A stretch of DNA of 64,000 bases from Fidelibacterota bacterium (GTDB taxonomy: Bacteria > Fidelibacterota > Marinisomatia > Marinisomatales > TCS55): assembly GCA_004124385.1 (NCBI GenBank), contig SCKN01000001.1, positions 124,001-188,000 on the forward strand. Reading direction: 5' to 3'. Positions 25,069-34,430 of this stretch are shown piece by piece. Below the pieces are notes generated by a model. That model ran no database searches. It saw nothing but the letters and a program-made list of their open reading frames with translations, and had not been told where the DNA came from. Within the stretch, counting starts at the first letter, position 1. The number at the start of each line of letters is the position of its first letter. The translations under genes were made by a program, and so were the position numbers.

Positions 25069-25866
25069 TCATATATAAGAATTATCAAATTCAGTGATTA
25101 TGGAACTCATTTCCTTGTGAATGAGTGAATTTGAGACTAATAATTCACTGTCAAAAATAGAATAATCTGAACTATCCATTTTAGAAACGGTGGCTCCGGC
25201 TTCTTTTGCAATAAGAATTCCGGCAGCAGAATCCCAGGGATGCAAATTAAACTCCCAAAAGCCGTCAACCTTTCCGCTGGCTACATGGCAAAGATCCACT
25301 GCTGCCGCTCCTAATCGTCGCACTCCGTGTGTTAATCCGGTGAATTGCTTATACAATTCCATATTCTTCGACCAAACGTCATCATGAGTATAGCCAAATC
25401 CGGTCACAAGTAGTGATTTCCCCAACTCATCTACAGTTGAAACAGAAATAGGAGTCTCATTGCAAAAAGCGCCACACCCTTTGATGGCCGTATAAACGTT
25501 ATATGCAGGTAGTTCTATGATGCATGCGACCATAGGCTTGTTTTTGTAATAAACGCCGATGGAAACAGCAAATGCGGGATAATTGTGTACAAAATTGGTT
25601 GTACCGTCTAATGGATCAATAATCCATTGATAATCTGCGTCGGGTAGGGAGGACCCGGATTCTTCAGCCAGAATTCCATGTTCGGGAAATTCTTCGTGAA
25701 TGAGTTCACAAATTAATTGTTCTGATTCTTTATCCGTTTTGGTTACAAGATCCGTTTTACTTTTGTAATCCGGTACTCTGGGTTTATCCAGGGCAGATAA
25801 AATCAATTCAGCGGCTGATTTCCCACCATGAACTGCCACATCATGGATGTGGTTTAAATCAGGCAT
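25069..25866 (-). CDS. suhB: Inositol monophosphatase family protein (SuhB-like)
   Basis: 265 residues with the complete metal-binding set: 'ILAEESGSS', 'IDPLDGTTNFVHNYPAFAVS' and 'HPWDSAAGILIAKEAGA'. The family hydrolyses inositol-1-phosphate and similar substrates with Mg2+; in some bacteria SuhB also affects rRNA transcription. The start overlaps the stop of the upstream symporter gene by one base (TAATG on the minus strand), so the two form an operon. Convergent with the PurL-like gene. Confidence 0.92.
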   Translation of the reverse strand: MPDLNHIHDVAVHGGKSAAELILSALDKPRVPDYKSKTDLVTKTDKESEQLICELIHEEFPEHGILAEESGSSLPDADYQWIIDPLDGTTNFVHNYPAFAVSIGVYYKNKPMVACIIELPAYNVYTAIKGCGAFCNETPISVSTVDELGKSLLVTGFGYTHDDVWSKNMELYKQFTGLTHGVRRLGAAAVDLCHVASGKVDGFWEFNLHPWDSAAGILIAKEAGATVSKMDSSDYSIFDSELLVSNSLIHKEMSSIITEFDNSYI

Positions 25867-27458
25867 TATTTTTTATACGGAATATGTTTCTGTGAAAAAT
25901 ATGTATCCGTCATTTTCTTCAAGGATGTTGAGAGTAAAATGACTGCAATCAAGTTTGGAAATGTCATGAATCCCAATGCGGCATCCCCAAAAGCCCAAAT
26001 GGCTTCCAATTCTGCAATGGCACCAATAAATACAAACAGGAGAAATACCAGTTTATACGGCATAACGGCTCTCTGTCCAAATAAGTATACTGCTGAACGA
26101 TCACCGTAGAAAGACCAACTGATTGCAGTGGAAACAGCAAAAAGCAATACAGAAATTGTGACTATCTTATCCCCGTAGTTAAAGAGAAAACTCAATCCTT
26201 CTTTAAATGCGTAAGATGTTAAGAGACTGCTGTTAAATAGTCCCACATCAAGTATATCTTTAACATGTGGAAGATTGGGATCAGTAATATTCATATAGAA
26301 CTGCGTATGCTGCCAAGCGCCTGTTGTAATAATGACGAGACCTGTTAGTGTGCAAATAATAATTGTATCAATAAATGGCCCCAGCATTGCAACGGATCCT
26401 TCACGAATGGGATATTTTGTTTTGGCAGTCGAGTGGGCAATCGCCGCACTGCCTTGACCGGCTTCATTGGAGTATAAACCTCGTTTAATTCCCCACAGCA
26501 TGGTGAGTAGGATTCCGCCACCGGTTCCGGCGATGGTTGCAGGCGGATTGAATGCCATTTTGAAGATTAATGCAAAGCTTGATCCAATTTTATCATAATT
26601 TACCAAAATGATAATTAATGCAAAAAGGACATAAATGACGCCCATAATAGGAGCGAGAAAGCCGGTAACATTACCGATACGTTTTATACCGCCAATAATG
26701 ACCATACCGATGATTCCCACAAGAATAACGCCGTTAATCACTTGCTGGACGGATAATTCAAATCCGCTCCATACATGATGTTTTAGCGTGAGGAAATGTT
26801 GTGTGCCTAACACTTGGGTTACTTCTGAATAAATTTGATCTGAAACGGTGAATGATTGAATAGCATTTCCTGTGGCAAAGGAACAGATAATTGCAAAGGA
26901 AGCAAACGCCACCGCCATCCAGCGCCAATTGCGGCCCAATCCGGACTCGATTGTATACATGGGCCCGCCGACTGTTAAACCGTCGCTGCCGATTTCACGA
27001 TATTTTAACGCCAGTGAACTTTCTGCAAATTTCAGTGTTGTACCAAAAAAAGCCGTAATCCACATCCAAAAGATTGCTCCCGGTCCTCCGTAATATAATG
27101 CTGTGGCCACACCGGCGATATTTCCGATTCCCACCGTAGCAGACAGTGCAGTTGTTAAAGCACGAAAATGATTTAAATCTCCTTCATCTTCCGGATTATC
27201 ATAAATACCACGGGTAACGTTTATACCGTGTTTAAAATATTTTAATTGGGGAAAACCCAGTTTTATTGTGACGAATATTCCAGTTCCCACCAATGCGATA
27301 ACCATGAGTGGAATAGGAGAGAAGGATGGGAATGACCAAATACCTTCATAAAACTCGACGCCAAAAATGGCTAAAATAAGTAAAATGAGTGCGAATGAAA
27401 TAATTCCTGCTTTTGATCTGTCCATAGTAACCTTAATTTGATTAAAAATTGAAGCCAA
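25866..27458 (-). CDS. Alanine/glycine:cation symporter (AGCS family)
   Basis: A 530-residue membrane protein with about ten hydrophobic helices. Family motifs: 'ATALYYGGPGAIFWMWITAF', 'FAESSLALKYRE', 'GGPMYTIESG', 'GIKRGLYSNEAGQGSAAIAH'. AGCS proteins import alanine or glycine with sodium across the inner membrane. First gene of a two-gene minus-strand operon with suhB. The intergenic stretch to comEC on the other strand is only 55 bases, so divergent promoters must be close together. Confidence 0.93.
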   Translation of the reverse strand: MASIFNQIKVTMDRSKAGIISFALILLILAIFGVEFYEGIWSFPSFSPIPLMVIALVGTGIFVTIKLGFPQLKYFKHGINVTRGIYDNPEDEGDLNHFRALTTALSATVGIGNIAGVATALYYGGPGAIFWMWITAFFGTTLKFAESSLALKYREIGSDGLTVGGPMYTIESGLGRNWRWMAVAFASFAIICSFATGNAIQSFTVSDQIYSEVTQVLGTQHFLTLKHHVWSGFELSVQQVINGVILVGIIGMVIIGGIKRIGNVTGFLAPIMGVIYVLFALIIILVNYDKIGSSFALIFKMAFNPPATIAGTGGGILLTMLWGIKRGLYSNEAGQGSAAIAHSTAKTKYPIREGSVAMLGPFIDTIIICTLTGLVIITTGAWQHTQFYMNITDPNLPHVKDILDVGLFNSSLLTSYAFKEGLSFLFNYGDKIVTISVLLFAVSTAISWSFYGDRSAVYLFGQRAVMPYKLVFLLFVFIGAIAELEAIWAFGDAALGFMTFPNLIAVILLSTSLKKMTDTYFSQKHIPYKK

Positions 27459-27513
27459 GTTTACATGAGTGATGGTAGACTCGCAATTGGCTTTTCAATA
27501 AGTTTTACCAAAT

Positions 27514-29847
27514 ATGAATATATCTGAATTATTCAAAAAATTACCTTTAGTGTACATTTCACTCGCTTTCATATTCGGGCTATTAATGGGTACTGTTATC
27601 TATTCTACACATGTATCGATCATTTTTTTTGTAATAGGGTTTTCAATATTGTTTTTCAAAAAAGATTCATTATTCATAGTGGGGGTGTGGATTTGTATTG
27701 CCGCATTCGGAATGTTCAACATGCACGCATCGATGGAAGAACAGCAATTCCGTAACGAGATTGCTAATGAATATCACGGAAAAACGATTGTATTTAAAGG
27801 AATAGTTGTAGAAATCAAGGCGACTGAAAAGGGCTTTAAATATCGTTTGCAGTTAACAGGAATAGATGATTTTCAAACGTGGTTGTTCCAGAAGAAGAAA
27901 TTAGAGTGTGAAATTGCCGATACATTAGCCGGTAAGGGAGAGTTTCAAGAAATAAGCAGTGTAAGAAATCCCGGAGAATTTGATTTTCAAGGGTTTTATC
28001 ATCGACAAAATCTATATGGCTGGATATTTCCTGATAAACATGAGCAAATAATAATTTCAAATAATACTCATTGGCACTTTGGTCGATTTATCCATGAACT
28101 CCAGCAGAATATCAGACAACTTTTTAATTCATACGCAGAGGGAGATGCAGGCGGATTATTAAGTGCACTAATATTGGGGGATAAATCTGATGTTACACCG
28201 GACATCAAAGATTCATTTGCTAAAACGGGCGTTATTCATGTGTTAGCTGTTTCTGGATTACATGTGGGGTATGTACTGATCATTTTATTGCTCATAAAAA
28301 ATATGTTTAGCTTGCCGTGGGGGTATGATCGCATTGTGGTTATCGTTGGATTAGCATTATTTGTAATCTTAACAGGAGGGAAAGCCAGCGTTATTCGAGC
28401 ATCAATTATGGCTGGACTGTATATTTTGTCCCCGGTTTTCAATCGCACTGCAAATATATGGAATATAATAGGGGGAGCAGCGCTTGCAATATTAGCTTTC
28501 AGACCTATGGATTTATTTGATCTTGGCTTTCAGTTGAGTTTTCTATCCGTTGCATCCATTATTTACTTTTATGAATGGTTTGAAAAAGTGCTCCCGGAAA
28601 ATTTAAAAGTGAGTAAAATCAGCAATAAAGCGGTTCAATTTTTTTGGGGATTGTTTTTAGTCTCATTTGCAGCACAAATTGGAACACTCCCTATGACGTC
28701 CCATATTTTTGGTAAAGTACCCTTAATCGCCTTGCTAGCCAATGTTTTGATCGTGCCTTTAATAGGTGTGTTGGTTGGCATTGGATTCTTTTTACTATTT
28801 TTGAGTTGGATTCCTGGCATGGGTTATGCGTTAGGCAATTCTGCTTGGTTGATCTCTAAAATAATTACATTTTCAACCAAAACATTTTCCAGCTTTACAT
28901 TTTCAACATTAAATATGAATTTTAGCCTATTTAATGTCGCTCAATATTTTATGGTTTTGATTGCAATTGTTTTATTGTTTGACCTCGTTCGAAGAAAATA
29001 TGGCATTTTCATTCTGCTTATTGTTTCGAATATCATTATTTGGAATTGGTCATTTGAGGAAGATGAATTAGATGTAATATTTTTAGATGTAGGACAGGGC
29101 GATGCTGCGTTGGTTATGCTCCCGAATGAAAAAGTGATGCTTATTGATGCAGGTCAACGTAATCGCTATGTAGATTATGGAGAAACTGTTGTTCTTCCTG
29201 TTTTAAAGCATTTTAGTATAAATAAATTGAATTGGGTTGTCATGAGCCATCCTCACAGTGACCATATTGGAGGGATGATTTCTGTTATGAATGAAGTAAA
29301 AATCGATACAATTTGGGATTCGTTTATTCCGTATTCATCGTGGACGTACAAAAATATAATTGAAACAGCTATTGGAAAAGACATCACAATTATCCGACCG
29401 CGCCAAGGTCAAACATTAAAATTATCGAAAAACGTATTAGTGGAATTCTTTGCGCCCGATTCAACATTTGCAGTTGGGGTGCGTAATGTGAATAATGCCA
29501 GTATCGTTTTTAAATTAACGTATGGTAAAACGAGTGTACTATTTACCGGAGATCTCGAACATGAAGGCGACCGTTTCTTGCTGCCGTATGAAAACATGTT
29601 AAAAACTGACGTATTAAAAGTAGCACATCACGGTTCGATTACGAGCACGACCACAGCTTTATTGGATTTCATTCAACCGGATTTGGCAGTTGTATCCGTT
29701 GGTTGGAAAAACAAATTTAAACATCCATCATCGATTGTTATGGAAAGATTAGAAGAAAGATATATTCAAATTCATCGCACGGATTATGAAGGTGCTCTTT
29801 GGTTAAAATCTGACGGTGAAAAATTTACTGAAGTACCATGGAAATAA
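27514..29847 (+). CDS. comEC: DNA uptake channel ComEC/Rec2
   Basis: 777 residues. The N-terminus has three hydrophobic helices and a soluble OB-like segment ('[20 protein letters not shown]'). The central Competence domain contains '[14 protein letters not shown]' and '[17 protein letters not shown]', followed by many transmembrane helices. The C-terminal third is a metallo-beta-lactamase-like domain ('[14 protein letters not shown]', '[11 protein letters not shown]', 'FTGDLEHEG', 'VAHHGS'). ComEC carries single-stranded DNA across the inner membrane in natural transformation. Full length, so DNA uptake is possible; the other competence genes lie outside the window. Confidence 0.94.
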   Translation: MNISELFKKLPLVYISLAFIFGLLMGTVIYSTHVSIIFFVIGFSILFFKKDSLFIVGVWICIAAFGMFNMHASMEEQQFRNEIANEYHGKTIVFKGIVVEIKATEKGFKYRLQLTGIDDFQTWLFQKKKLECEIADTLAGKGEFQEISSVRNPGEFDFQGFYHRQNLYGWIFPDKHEQIIISNNTHWHFGRFIHELQQNIRQLFNSYAEGDAGGLLSALILGDKSDVTPDIKDSFAKTGVIHVLAVSGLHVGYVLIILLLIKNMFSLPWGYDRIVVIVGLALFVILTGGKASVIRASIMAGLYILSPVFNRTANIWNIIGGAALAILAFRPMDLFDLGFQLSFLSVASIIYFYEWFEKVLPENLKVSKISNKAVQFFWGLFLVSFAAQIGTLPMTSHIFGKVPLIALLANVLIVPLIGVLVGIGFFLLFLSWIPGMGYALGNSAWLISKIITFSTKTFSSFTFSTLNMNFSLFNVAQYFMVLIAIVLLFDLVRRKYGIFILLIVSNIIIWNWSFEEDELDVIFLDVGQGDAALVMLPNEKVMLIDAGQRNRYVDYGETVVLPVLKHFSINKLNWVVMSHPHSDHIGGMISVMNEVKIDTIWDSFIPYSSWTYKNIIETAIGKDITIIRPRQGQTLKLSKNVLVEFFAPDSTFAVGVRNVNNASIVFKLTYGKTSVLFTGDLEHEGDRFLLPYENMLKTDVLKVAHHGSITSTTTALLDFIQPDLAVVSVGWKNKFKHPSSIVMERLEERYIQIHRTDYEGALWLKSDGEKFTEVPWK

Positions 29848-30770
29848 TCGCTGGAGTGGATGAAGCCGGACGGGGACCGTTAGCTGGACCTGTAACTGCC
29901 GCCGCAGTTATTTTGGATGAGCAAAATCCAATTGCGGGATTAGCTGATTCTAAAAAATTAACAGCAAAACGCAGGGAAATATTATTTGACGAAATAAATA
30001 ACAAAGCATTAAGTGTTGGTATTGGAATAGTGGATGTGAATGAAATTGATAAAGACAATATTTTACAAGCGACATACAAAGCTATGTTCAAAGCATTAGG
30101 TTCATTACGTCCCAAGCCAAATAAAGCATTAATTGATGGTTTTGCCCTACCAAACCAGATTATAGCCAATGAAGGAATAATAAAAGGGGATGATAAAATT
30201 GATTGTATACGCGCGGCGTCTATCATTGCAAAAGTGACTCGCGATCGAATAATGGAAAAATACGATATTATTTTTCCTGAATATGGATTTGCAAAACATA
30301 AAGGCTATGGAACGAAAGATCATCTTGCGCATTTATATAAATTTAAAGCGACGCCCATTCACAGAAGATCATTCCGACCGGTAAAAGAAAATTTGCCAAC
30401 TATAACGTGGCTTCAGACGAATCGAAAAATAGGACAGTGGGGCGAACGATTGGCTGCTCTGGAATATTTCAGAAATGGATATAAAATTCATGCATTAAAC
30501 CATCATTGTGCTCCGTATGGAGAAATTGATATCATTGTTGAAAAAGACGATGAAATTGTTTTTGTTGAAGTAAAGACAGCTGCCGGTAAAACGCTGGGAG
30601 AAATTGAAGATCAGGTTGATGAATTAAAATTGCAGCGATTAAGTGACGCGATTGATAAATATTTAATGGATAATGAAATAGAAAAAGATATTCGGCTGGA
30701 TGTATATGCTGTCCGGCTGGGGAAAAATGGTCCTATATTGAAACATTTTAAGGGAATTGAGCTTGAATAA
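29838..30770 (+). CDS. rnhB: Fusion of ribonuclease HII and YraN/UPF0102 nuclease-fold domain
   Basis: 310 residues in two domains. Residues 1-195 are RNase HII: '[14 protein letters not shown]' (Asp-Glu at 8-9), 'ALIDGFALP', '[14 protein letters not shown]' and '[14 protein letters not shown]'. Residues about 197-310 are a YraN-type domain: '[20 protein letters not shown]', '[20 protein letters not shown]' (the PD-(D/E)xK-like E-ID-EVK core), ending in the normal YraN tail. The reading frame is continuous and there is no internal start with a ribosome-binding site at the junction. RNase HII removes ribonucleotides from DNA; YraN function is unknown. The two genes are adjacent in many bacteria, so the fusion supports a shared task. 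Start overlaps comEC by 10 bases. Confidence 0.93.
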   Translation: MEIIAGVDEAGRGPLAGPVTAAAVILDEQNPIAGLADSKKLTAKRREILFDEINNKALSVGIGIVDVNEIDKDNILQATYKAMFKALGSLRPKPNKALIDGFALPNQIIANEGIIKGDDKIDCIRAASIIAKVTRDRIMEKYDIIFPEYGFAKHKGYGTKDHLAHLYKFKATPIHRRSFRPVKENLPTITWLQTNRKIGQWGERLAALEYFRNGYKIHALNHHCAPYGEIDIIVEKDDEIVFVEVKTAAGKTLGEIEDQVDELKLQRLSDAIDKYLMDNEIEKDIRLDVYAVRLGKNGPILKHFKGIELE

Positions 30771-30808
30771 ATGATTTATCGTATTTTCATTAATGACTAA
30801 TTTCAACT

Positions 30809-31762
30809 ATGAATAAAAATAAAGTAATACACGAAACGCGCTCACTGTTCATGATTATTCTTGTAGCCTTTTTATTAAAGGTCACATTAATTGAAGCGTA
30901 CATCGTGCCCACAGGCAGTATGGAAAAAACCATAATGATTGGCGACTTTTTAATCGGCAATCGATTTGTGTATGGAATGCGTACTCCTGATTGGATTGGA
31001 ATTCCATATACAGATATTGGAGTTAACATTCCCTTTTTTCGTTTTCCGAAATTCAGAGAACCAAAACAGGGGGATGTAATCATTTTTAAATATCCACGCG
31101 ATCCTCATTTAAAATATGTTAAACGATGTATAGCAGAACCGGGTGATACATTGGAGATTATTAACCGTAAAGTGTTTATAAATGGTTCTGAATTTGAACT
31201 TCCAGAAAATGGCAAATTTATTTTACCCATGATGTCAAAGAACCAAAAAGATCAAAATATTTTCATGGGTAAAGGCAATAAAGATAATTTTGCTCAAACG
31301 GTCATTCCTAAAAAAGGTGATCGAATTTCAATCGGTCCGGAGACGGCTTTATTGGTTATGCAGTTAATGTTAATGGATGATCACGAATTAACATTAAAGA
31401 ATAATGATGGTACATTTTATTTTACCATGACAGATCCTGCAGATATATACCGGCGCAAAGGATCATACGATGTATTTGATAATTATTATCCCAATGGAAA
31501 TTTACTGAATCCCTGGTCTCGCAATATGCCGAGAGGGGAATTATTATTTGATGGACAGCCCATTATGGATTTGCAGGAATATGAAGTTGAACAAAACTAT
31601 TATTGGGCGATGGGAGATAATCGTGATAATAGTCTTGACTCTAGGTTTTGGGGATTTGTGCCGGAAAAATATATGTTAGGTGAAGCTTTATTTGCCTATA
31701 TGTCTTTGGATTTAGATACGTGGATTCCGCGATTTAATCGAATTGGTACTGTATTAAGATAA
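30809..31762 (+). CDS. lepB: Signal peptidase I
   Basis: A 317-residue inner-membrane serine protease that cleaves signal peptides. One transmembrane helix (about 12-30), catalytic Ser37 in 'IVPTGSMEKT', catalytic Lys105 in 'KYVKRCIAEPGD', and box E 'MGDNRDNSLDSRFWGFVP' near residue 265. An insertion of roughly 100 residues sits between boxes D and E, as in many FCB-group LepB proteins. It has its own leader of 38 bases after rnhB-yraN; the lepB-rnhB-yraN association is common. Confidence 0.95.
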   Translation: MNKNKVIHETRSLFMIILVAFLLKVTLIEAYIVPTGSMEKTIMIGDFLIGNRFVYGMRTPDWIGIPYTDIGVNIPFFRFPKFREPKQGDVIIFKYPRDPHLKYVKRCIAEPGDTLEIINRKVFINGSEFELPENGKFILPMMSKNQKDQNIFMGKGNKDNFAQTVIPKKGDRISIGPETALLVMQLMLMDDHELTLKNNDGTFYFTMTDPADIYRRKGSYDVFDNYYPNGNLLNPWSRNMPRGELLFDGQPIMDLQEYEVEQNYYWAMGDNRDNSLDSRFWGFVPEKYMLGEALFAYMSLDLDTWIPRFNRIGTVLR

Positions 31763-31844
31763 AAATTTTAATTTGTTCTCACTTCGCCTAGTGCGTATTT
31801 TTCTTGTACTAGTGCAATCAATAATAACGAGGTAAGGAAGACAC

Positions 31845-32534
31845 ATGAAACGTATAATACTTACGCTTTTCATTTTTTCATTTATTTATGCACAAGAAGA
31901 AAATGTTGATATCACTGCAGATACATCTGCTGCTATTGATTCAACAGATCTAAATGTAGAATCAATCGATAATTCCGGGTTGGATTTTGGCTACAAAGAT
32001 TACAAATGGGGGAGTGCAATTTCGAACTTACCTTCGATGGAGAATTTTTCTGCCGCACAGGTAAATTCAGACCAATCTTCTGCGCTATTGACAGGAACAT
32101 TAGGATTGGATTCAGTTGATGTAAATTATGTGTTCAGTGACAGCGGTTTTTGGAAGGTAGAAATCGATTTTGCTTTAAGCGCAGATGAAATGGATGATAA
32201 CATCAATACATTTCTTCGATTAGAAAAAAATATTTCAGAAATTTATGGAAATCCGTATTCAACTGTACAAACTCTTAACGGCCCATCAAATTCGTATAAT
32301 AATTTTTTGAATATAAAATATTCCCGTTCGTTTTATAGATCATCATGGAATGTTTCTCCAGTAAAAATATTATTAATTTTAAATAGCTTGGTTCAGCAAC
32401 CTCAAACGGATAATAGTATTCTTGAAGGTAAATTAAGTTTTATGAAATTGGTGTATTACAATCCTGATTATATGATTTCCACAAATGGACAATCACAAGA
32501 GCAGGTTCTCCCTTCCATATATGATATTTATTAA
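31845..32534 (+). CDS. Exported hypothetical protein
   Basis: 229 residues with a signal peptide (MKRIILTLFIFSFIYA) and an acidic Ser/Thr-rich mature N-terminus. The core 'FGYKDYKWGSAISNLPSM' followed by beta-rich sequence resembles periplasmic 'W-G' beta-sandwich proteins whose role is unknown. A good ribosome-binding site (AAGGAAG) precedes the ATG. Two bases separate it from the next gene, so they are co-transcribed. Confidence 0.7.
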   Translation: MKRIILTLFIFSFIYAQEENVDITADTSAAIDSTDLNVESIDNSGLDFGYKDYKWGSAISNLPSMENFSAAQVNSDQSSALLTGTLGLDSVDVNYVFSDSGFWKVEIDFALSADEMDDNINTFLRLEKNISEIYGNPYSTVQTLNGPSNSYNNFLNIKYSRSFYRSSWNVSPVKILLILNSLVQQPQTDNSILEGKLSFMKLVYYNPDYMISTNGQSQEQVLPSIYDIY

Positions 32535-32536
32535 TT

Positions 32537-33028
32537 ATGATTTTTGCGCGTTCGGTTTGTTTAATTATCTTAAGCGTGCAATTTTCATTTTGCCCTACGC
32601 CCCCGCGTATGGTAAGGTCTTTTCAGTATAAAACTACTCAAATAAAAGCGATGGAAAACAGTCGTAAAGTATTAGAAAACCTTGGTTATGAAATTGAATT
32701 CTATACTAAAGAAAGTTTTCTGATAAAAACATCCATTTCTCCAGTTAAGAAGGATATACGACGATATGATTATGCGATTGCTGTAATCGTTGAAGACTAT
32801 GTGCAGGTTTTTATTATTGCACAAAAGCACGTTTTTAAACGGGGTTCGGAGTTAAGTATTGGCGGTGGAAAATCCATCACGGACGTAGATGCCGTGGATT
32901 GGCTACCTTATTCATTACAGCAGAAAATATTTTGGCCATTGGTAGATGAATTCTCAAAATTCAATATGAAAATAATTCAAGATTTTAGTGAATTTCAGTT
33001 TAATCAAATAAAATCTAAAAAAGCTTAA
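32537..33028 (+). CDS. Exported hypothetical protein
   Basis: 163 residues. The N-terminus (MIFARSVCLIILSVQFSFC) is a signal peptide ending in a cysteine that could be lipidated, although the lipobox is poor. The mature domain is a mixed alpha/beta fold with 'ENLGYEIEFYTKESFLIKTS'. No family recognised. It follows the previous exported protein by two bases. Confidence 0.65.
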   Translation: MIFARSVCLIILSVQFSFCPTPPRMVRSFQYKTTQIKAMENSRKVLENLGYEIEFYTKESFLIKTSISPVKKDIRRYDYAIAVIVEDYVQVFIIAQKHVFKRGSELSIGGGKSITDVDAVDWLPYSLQQKIFWPLVDEFSKFNMKIIQDFSEFQFNQIKSKKA

Positions 33029-33102
33029 AATAGCATTTGGTCTTTATGGGCAGTGTGTATCAATTTCAACGGCTTTTAAATAGCTAAAATCACAACTTCA
33101 TC

Positions 33103-33402
33103 ATGGCAAACAACAGAATTTTAAGCGAAAAACTGGAAAGTTTACTGCAAGGTATTCATGAGCAATATGGTAATGCATTAACGGATGAATTAATTGCACG
33201 CTTGGAGAATACTATTGCCGATTTTAATGAAGAAATCGATTCTTTAATGAGTGAGTTGAAGGAAAATGCTACTTTAAAAGAAAAATTGATGGCAGATATA
33301 AAATCGGGAAAGAATGAAAAAAATGATGAACCGAAAGAAGATTCTGCTGAAGAAGTAAAAGAAGTAAGTGAATGGGAAAAAAGACTAGAAGGTTTAAGTT
33401 GA
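33103..33402 (+). CDS. Small coiled-coil protein of the WEKR family (paralogue of 14860-15309)
   Basis: A 99-residue acidic helical protein without signal peptide. It shares with the 149-residue protein at 14860 the helical core 'ELIARLENTIADF' and the C-terminal 'SEWEKRLE'. It lacks the lysine tail of that paralogue. It is followed after nine bases by a membrane-anchored coiled-coil protein, which may be its partner. Function unknown. Confidence 0.75.
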   Translation: MANNRILSEKLESLLQGIHEQYGNALTDELIARLENTIADFNEEIDSLMSELKENATLKEKLMADIKSGKNEKNDEPKEDSAEEVKEVSEWEKRLEGLS

Positions 33403-33411
33403 GGAGATAAA

Positions 33412-33918
33412 ATGTTAGTCAAAGATAAAATTATTTTTGGAGTTCTTGTAGTATTATTAATCGCTGGTGGATATTTTCAGTATATGTCCAGCAATATGAA
33501 TATTCGCATGGATGAATTGAACAAAAACGATGAAGAGCATGTAGATAGAGCTCAAAATGAGTTTAGTGAGGGTTTAAGAACATTAAATTTGCAATTTATT
33601 GGAAGGGGTAAGCATTTACAAAAAGCACAGCAAGATATTGTTGCAAATACAAATTTAATCTATGAGACTGCTGATTCACTTGCAGATATGATTTCTGAAG
33701 TTCAGTTCAATCTTGATGAACTGGATCGCGATATGAGCAAACGATTTAATGATGTTGAAACGGATGTAGCTGATTTGGAAGATGATTTCAATAGGAATAG
33801 ACGTAAAACAAGTCAAAAATTATCCGAAATACAACAATCGATTACTGTGTTGCAGACTGATTTAAATGAAATTAAAGAAAAATTATCTGATAAAGATAAA
33901 AAGAAGAAGAAGAAATAA
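33412..33918 (+). CDS. Membrane-anchored coiled-coil protein
   Basis: 168 residues: a short N-terminus, one transmembrane helix ('IIFGVLVVLLIAGGYFQYM', about 6-25), then a long heptad-patterned coiled coil with many Asp/Glu and Lys/Arg, ending in a run of lysines. No catalytic domain. Ends in a strong terminator, so it is the last gene of the unit that begins at 31845 or 33103. Confidence 0.72.
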   Translation: MLVKDKIIFGVLVVLLIAGGYFQYMSSNMNIRMDELNKNDEEHVDRAQNEFSEGLRTLNLQFIGRGKHLQKAQQDIVANTNLIYETADSLADMISEVQFNLDELDRDMSKRFNDVETDVADLEDDFNRNRRKTSQKLSEIQQSITVLQTDLNEIKEKLSDKDKKKKKK

Positions 33919-33926
33919 TTTTAAAT

Positions 33927-33972
33927 AATATAACTAAAAAAGGGCCCAATAAAGCCCTTTTTAAGTTATATT
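33927..33972 (+). terminator. Strong hairpin terminator
   Basis: A 19-bp stem with one mismatch (33927-33945 pairs with 33954-33972) around an 8-base loop. The core is AAAAAGGGC/GCCCTTTTT, so each strand ends in a T-run and it can work in both directions. It closes the unknown-gene block. Confidence 0.85.
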
Positions 33973-34061
33973 ATTTTATCATTAATGTATTGTTTTAACT
34001 TTTGGATTAATGACTTGAATTGAATAAAAAGCTTAAAGAATAAGTTGAAGTGATTAAACAT

Positions 34062-34075
34062 AGGAACATGTTCCT
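34062..34075. repeat. Perfect 14-base palindrome
   Basis: AGGAACATGTTCCT, a perfect dyad that could bind a dimeric regulator. It is not a Bacillus-type LexA box: the half sites GAAC/GTTC are two bases apart, not four. Confidence 0.4.
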
Positions 34076-34132
34076 CACCGTATATTAATAAAGAGATTCA
34101 GCAGAAGGATCTCTTTATGTATATAAAAAATT

Positions 34133-34178
34133 GGGGTAGATTTCACAATGACCTCGGTGCAAAGTGAAAATCTACCCC
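34133..34178 (-). terminator. Terminator of tRNA-Leu
   Basis: On the minus strand, GGGGTAGATTTTCAC pairs with GTGAAATCTACCCC (one bulge, 17-base loop) and is followed by AATTTTTT. It lies downstream of tRNA-Leu in that gene's direction. Confidence 0.7.
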
Positions 34179-34266
34179 TTCCACATACCAAAGGTACCAA
34201 ACCAGCACCTCCAAGGTTAAAGTAAAAGTTTAATTAGGTAAATGCAAGAAAATTATGAATGAAAAG

Positions 34267-34350
34267 TGCCGAGGGCCGGAATCGAACCGGCACGAGAATT
34301 ACCTCATTGGTGTTTGAGACCAACGCGTCTACCAGTTCCGCCACCCCGGC
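34267..34350 (-). tRNA. tRNA-Leu(CAA)
   Basis: Read on the minus strand: acceptor stem GCCGGGG/CCTCGGC with A discriminator, anticodon stem TTGGT/ACCAA with loop CTCAAAC (anticodon CAA, codon UUG), a class II variable arm (TGAGGTAATTCTC), and T arm GCCGGTTCGATTCCGGC. No CCA encoded. Confidence 0.95.
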
Positions 34351-34414
34351 ATTTTCGTATAATAAAATTAGACTATTTATTAAAATAATATCAATATATT
34401 TAAACACAATTTTT

Positions 34415-34420
34415 AAGGAG
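34415..34420 (+). promoter_or_regulatory. Ribosome-binding site deciding the fadD start
   Basis: AAGGAG, ten bases before the ATG at 34431. A TTG at 34422 in the same frame is only one base from this site and is therefore not the start. Confidence 0.8.
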
Positions 34421-34430
34421 TTTGATACTA

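Larger units (their letters stand above)
33973..34266. other. Intergenic stretch with palindrome and hairpins, no gene
   Basis: No convincing reading frame. It holds a perfect 14-base palindrome (34062-34075), a 10-bp stem-loop (34088-34118, ATAAAGAGAT/ATCTCTTTAT) with short T-runs on both strands, and the tRNA-Leu terminator at 34133-34178. Confidence 0.5.

Noticed and set aside
34062-34075. LexA box
   Set aside because: Half-sites GAAC and GTTC are only two bases apart; the Bacillus-type box needs four, and no SOS gene follows.
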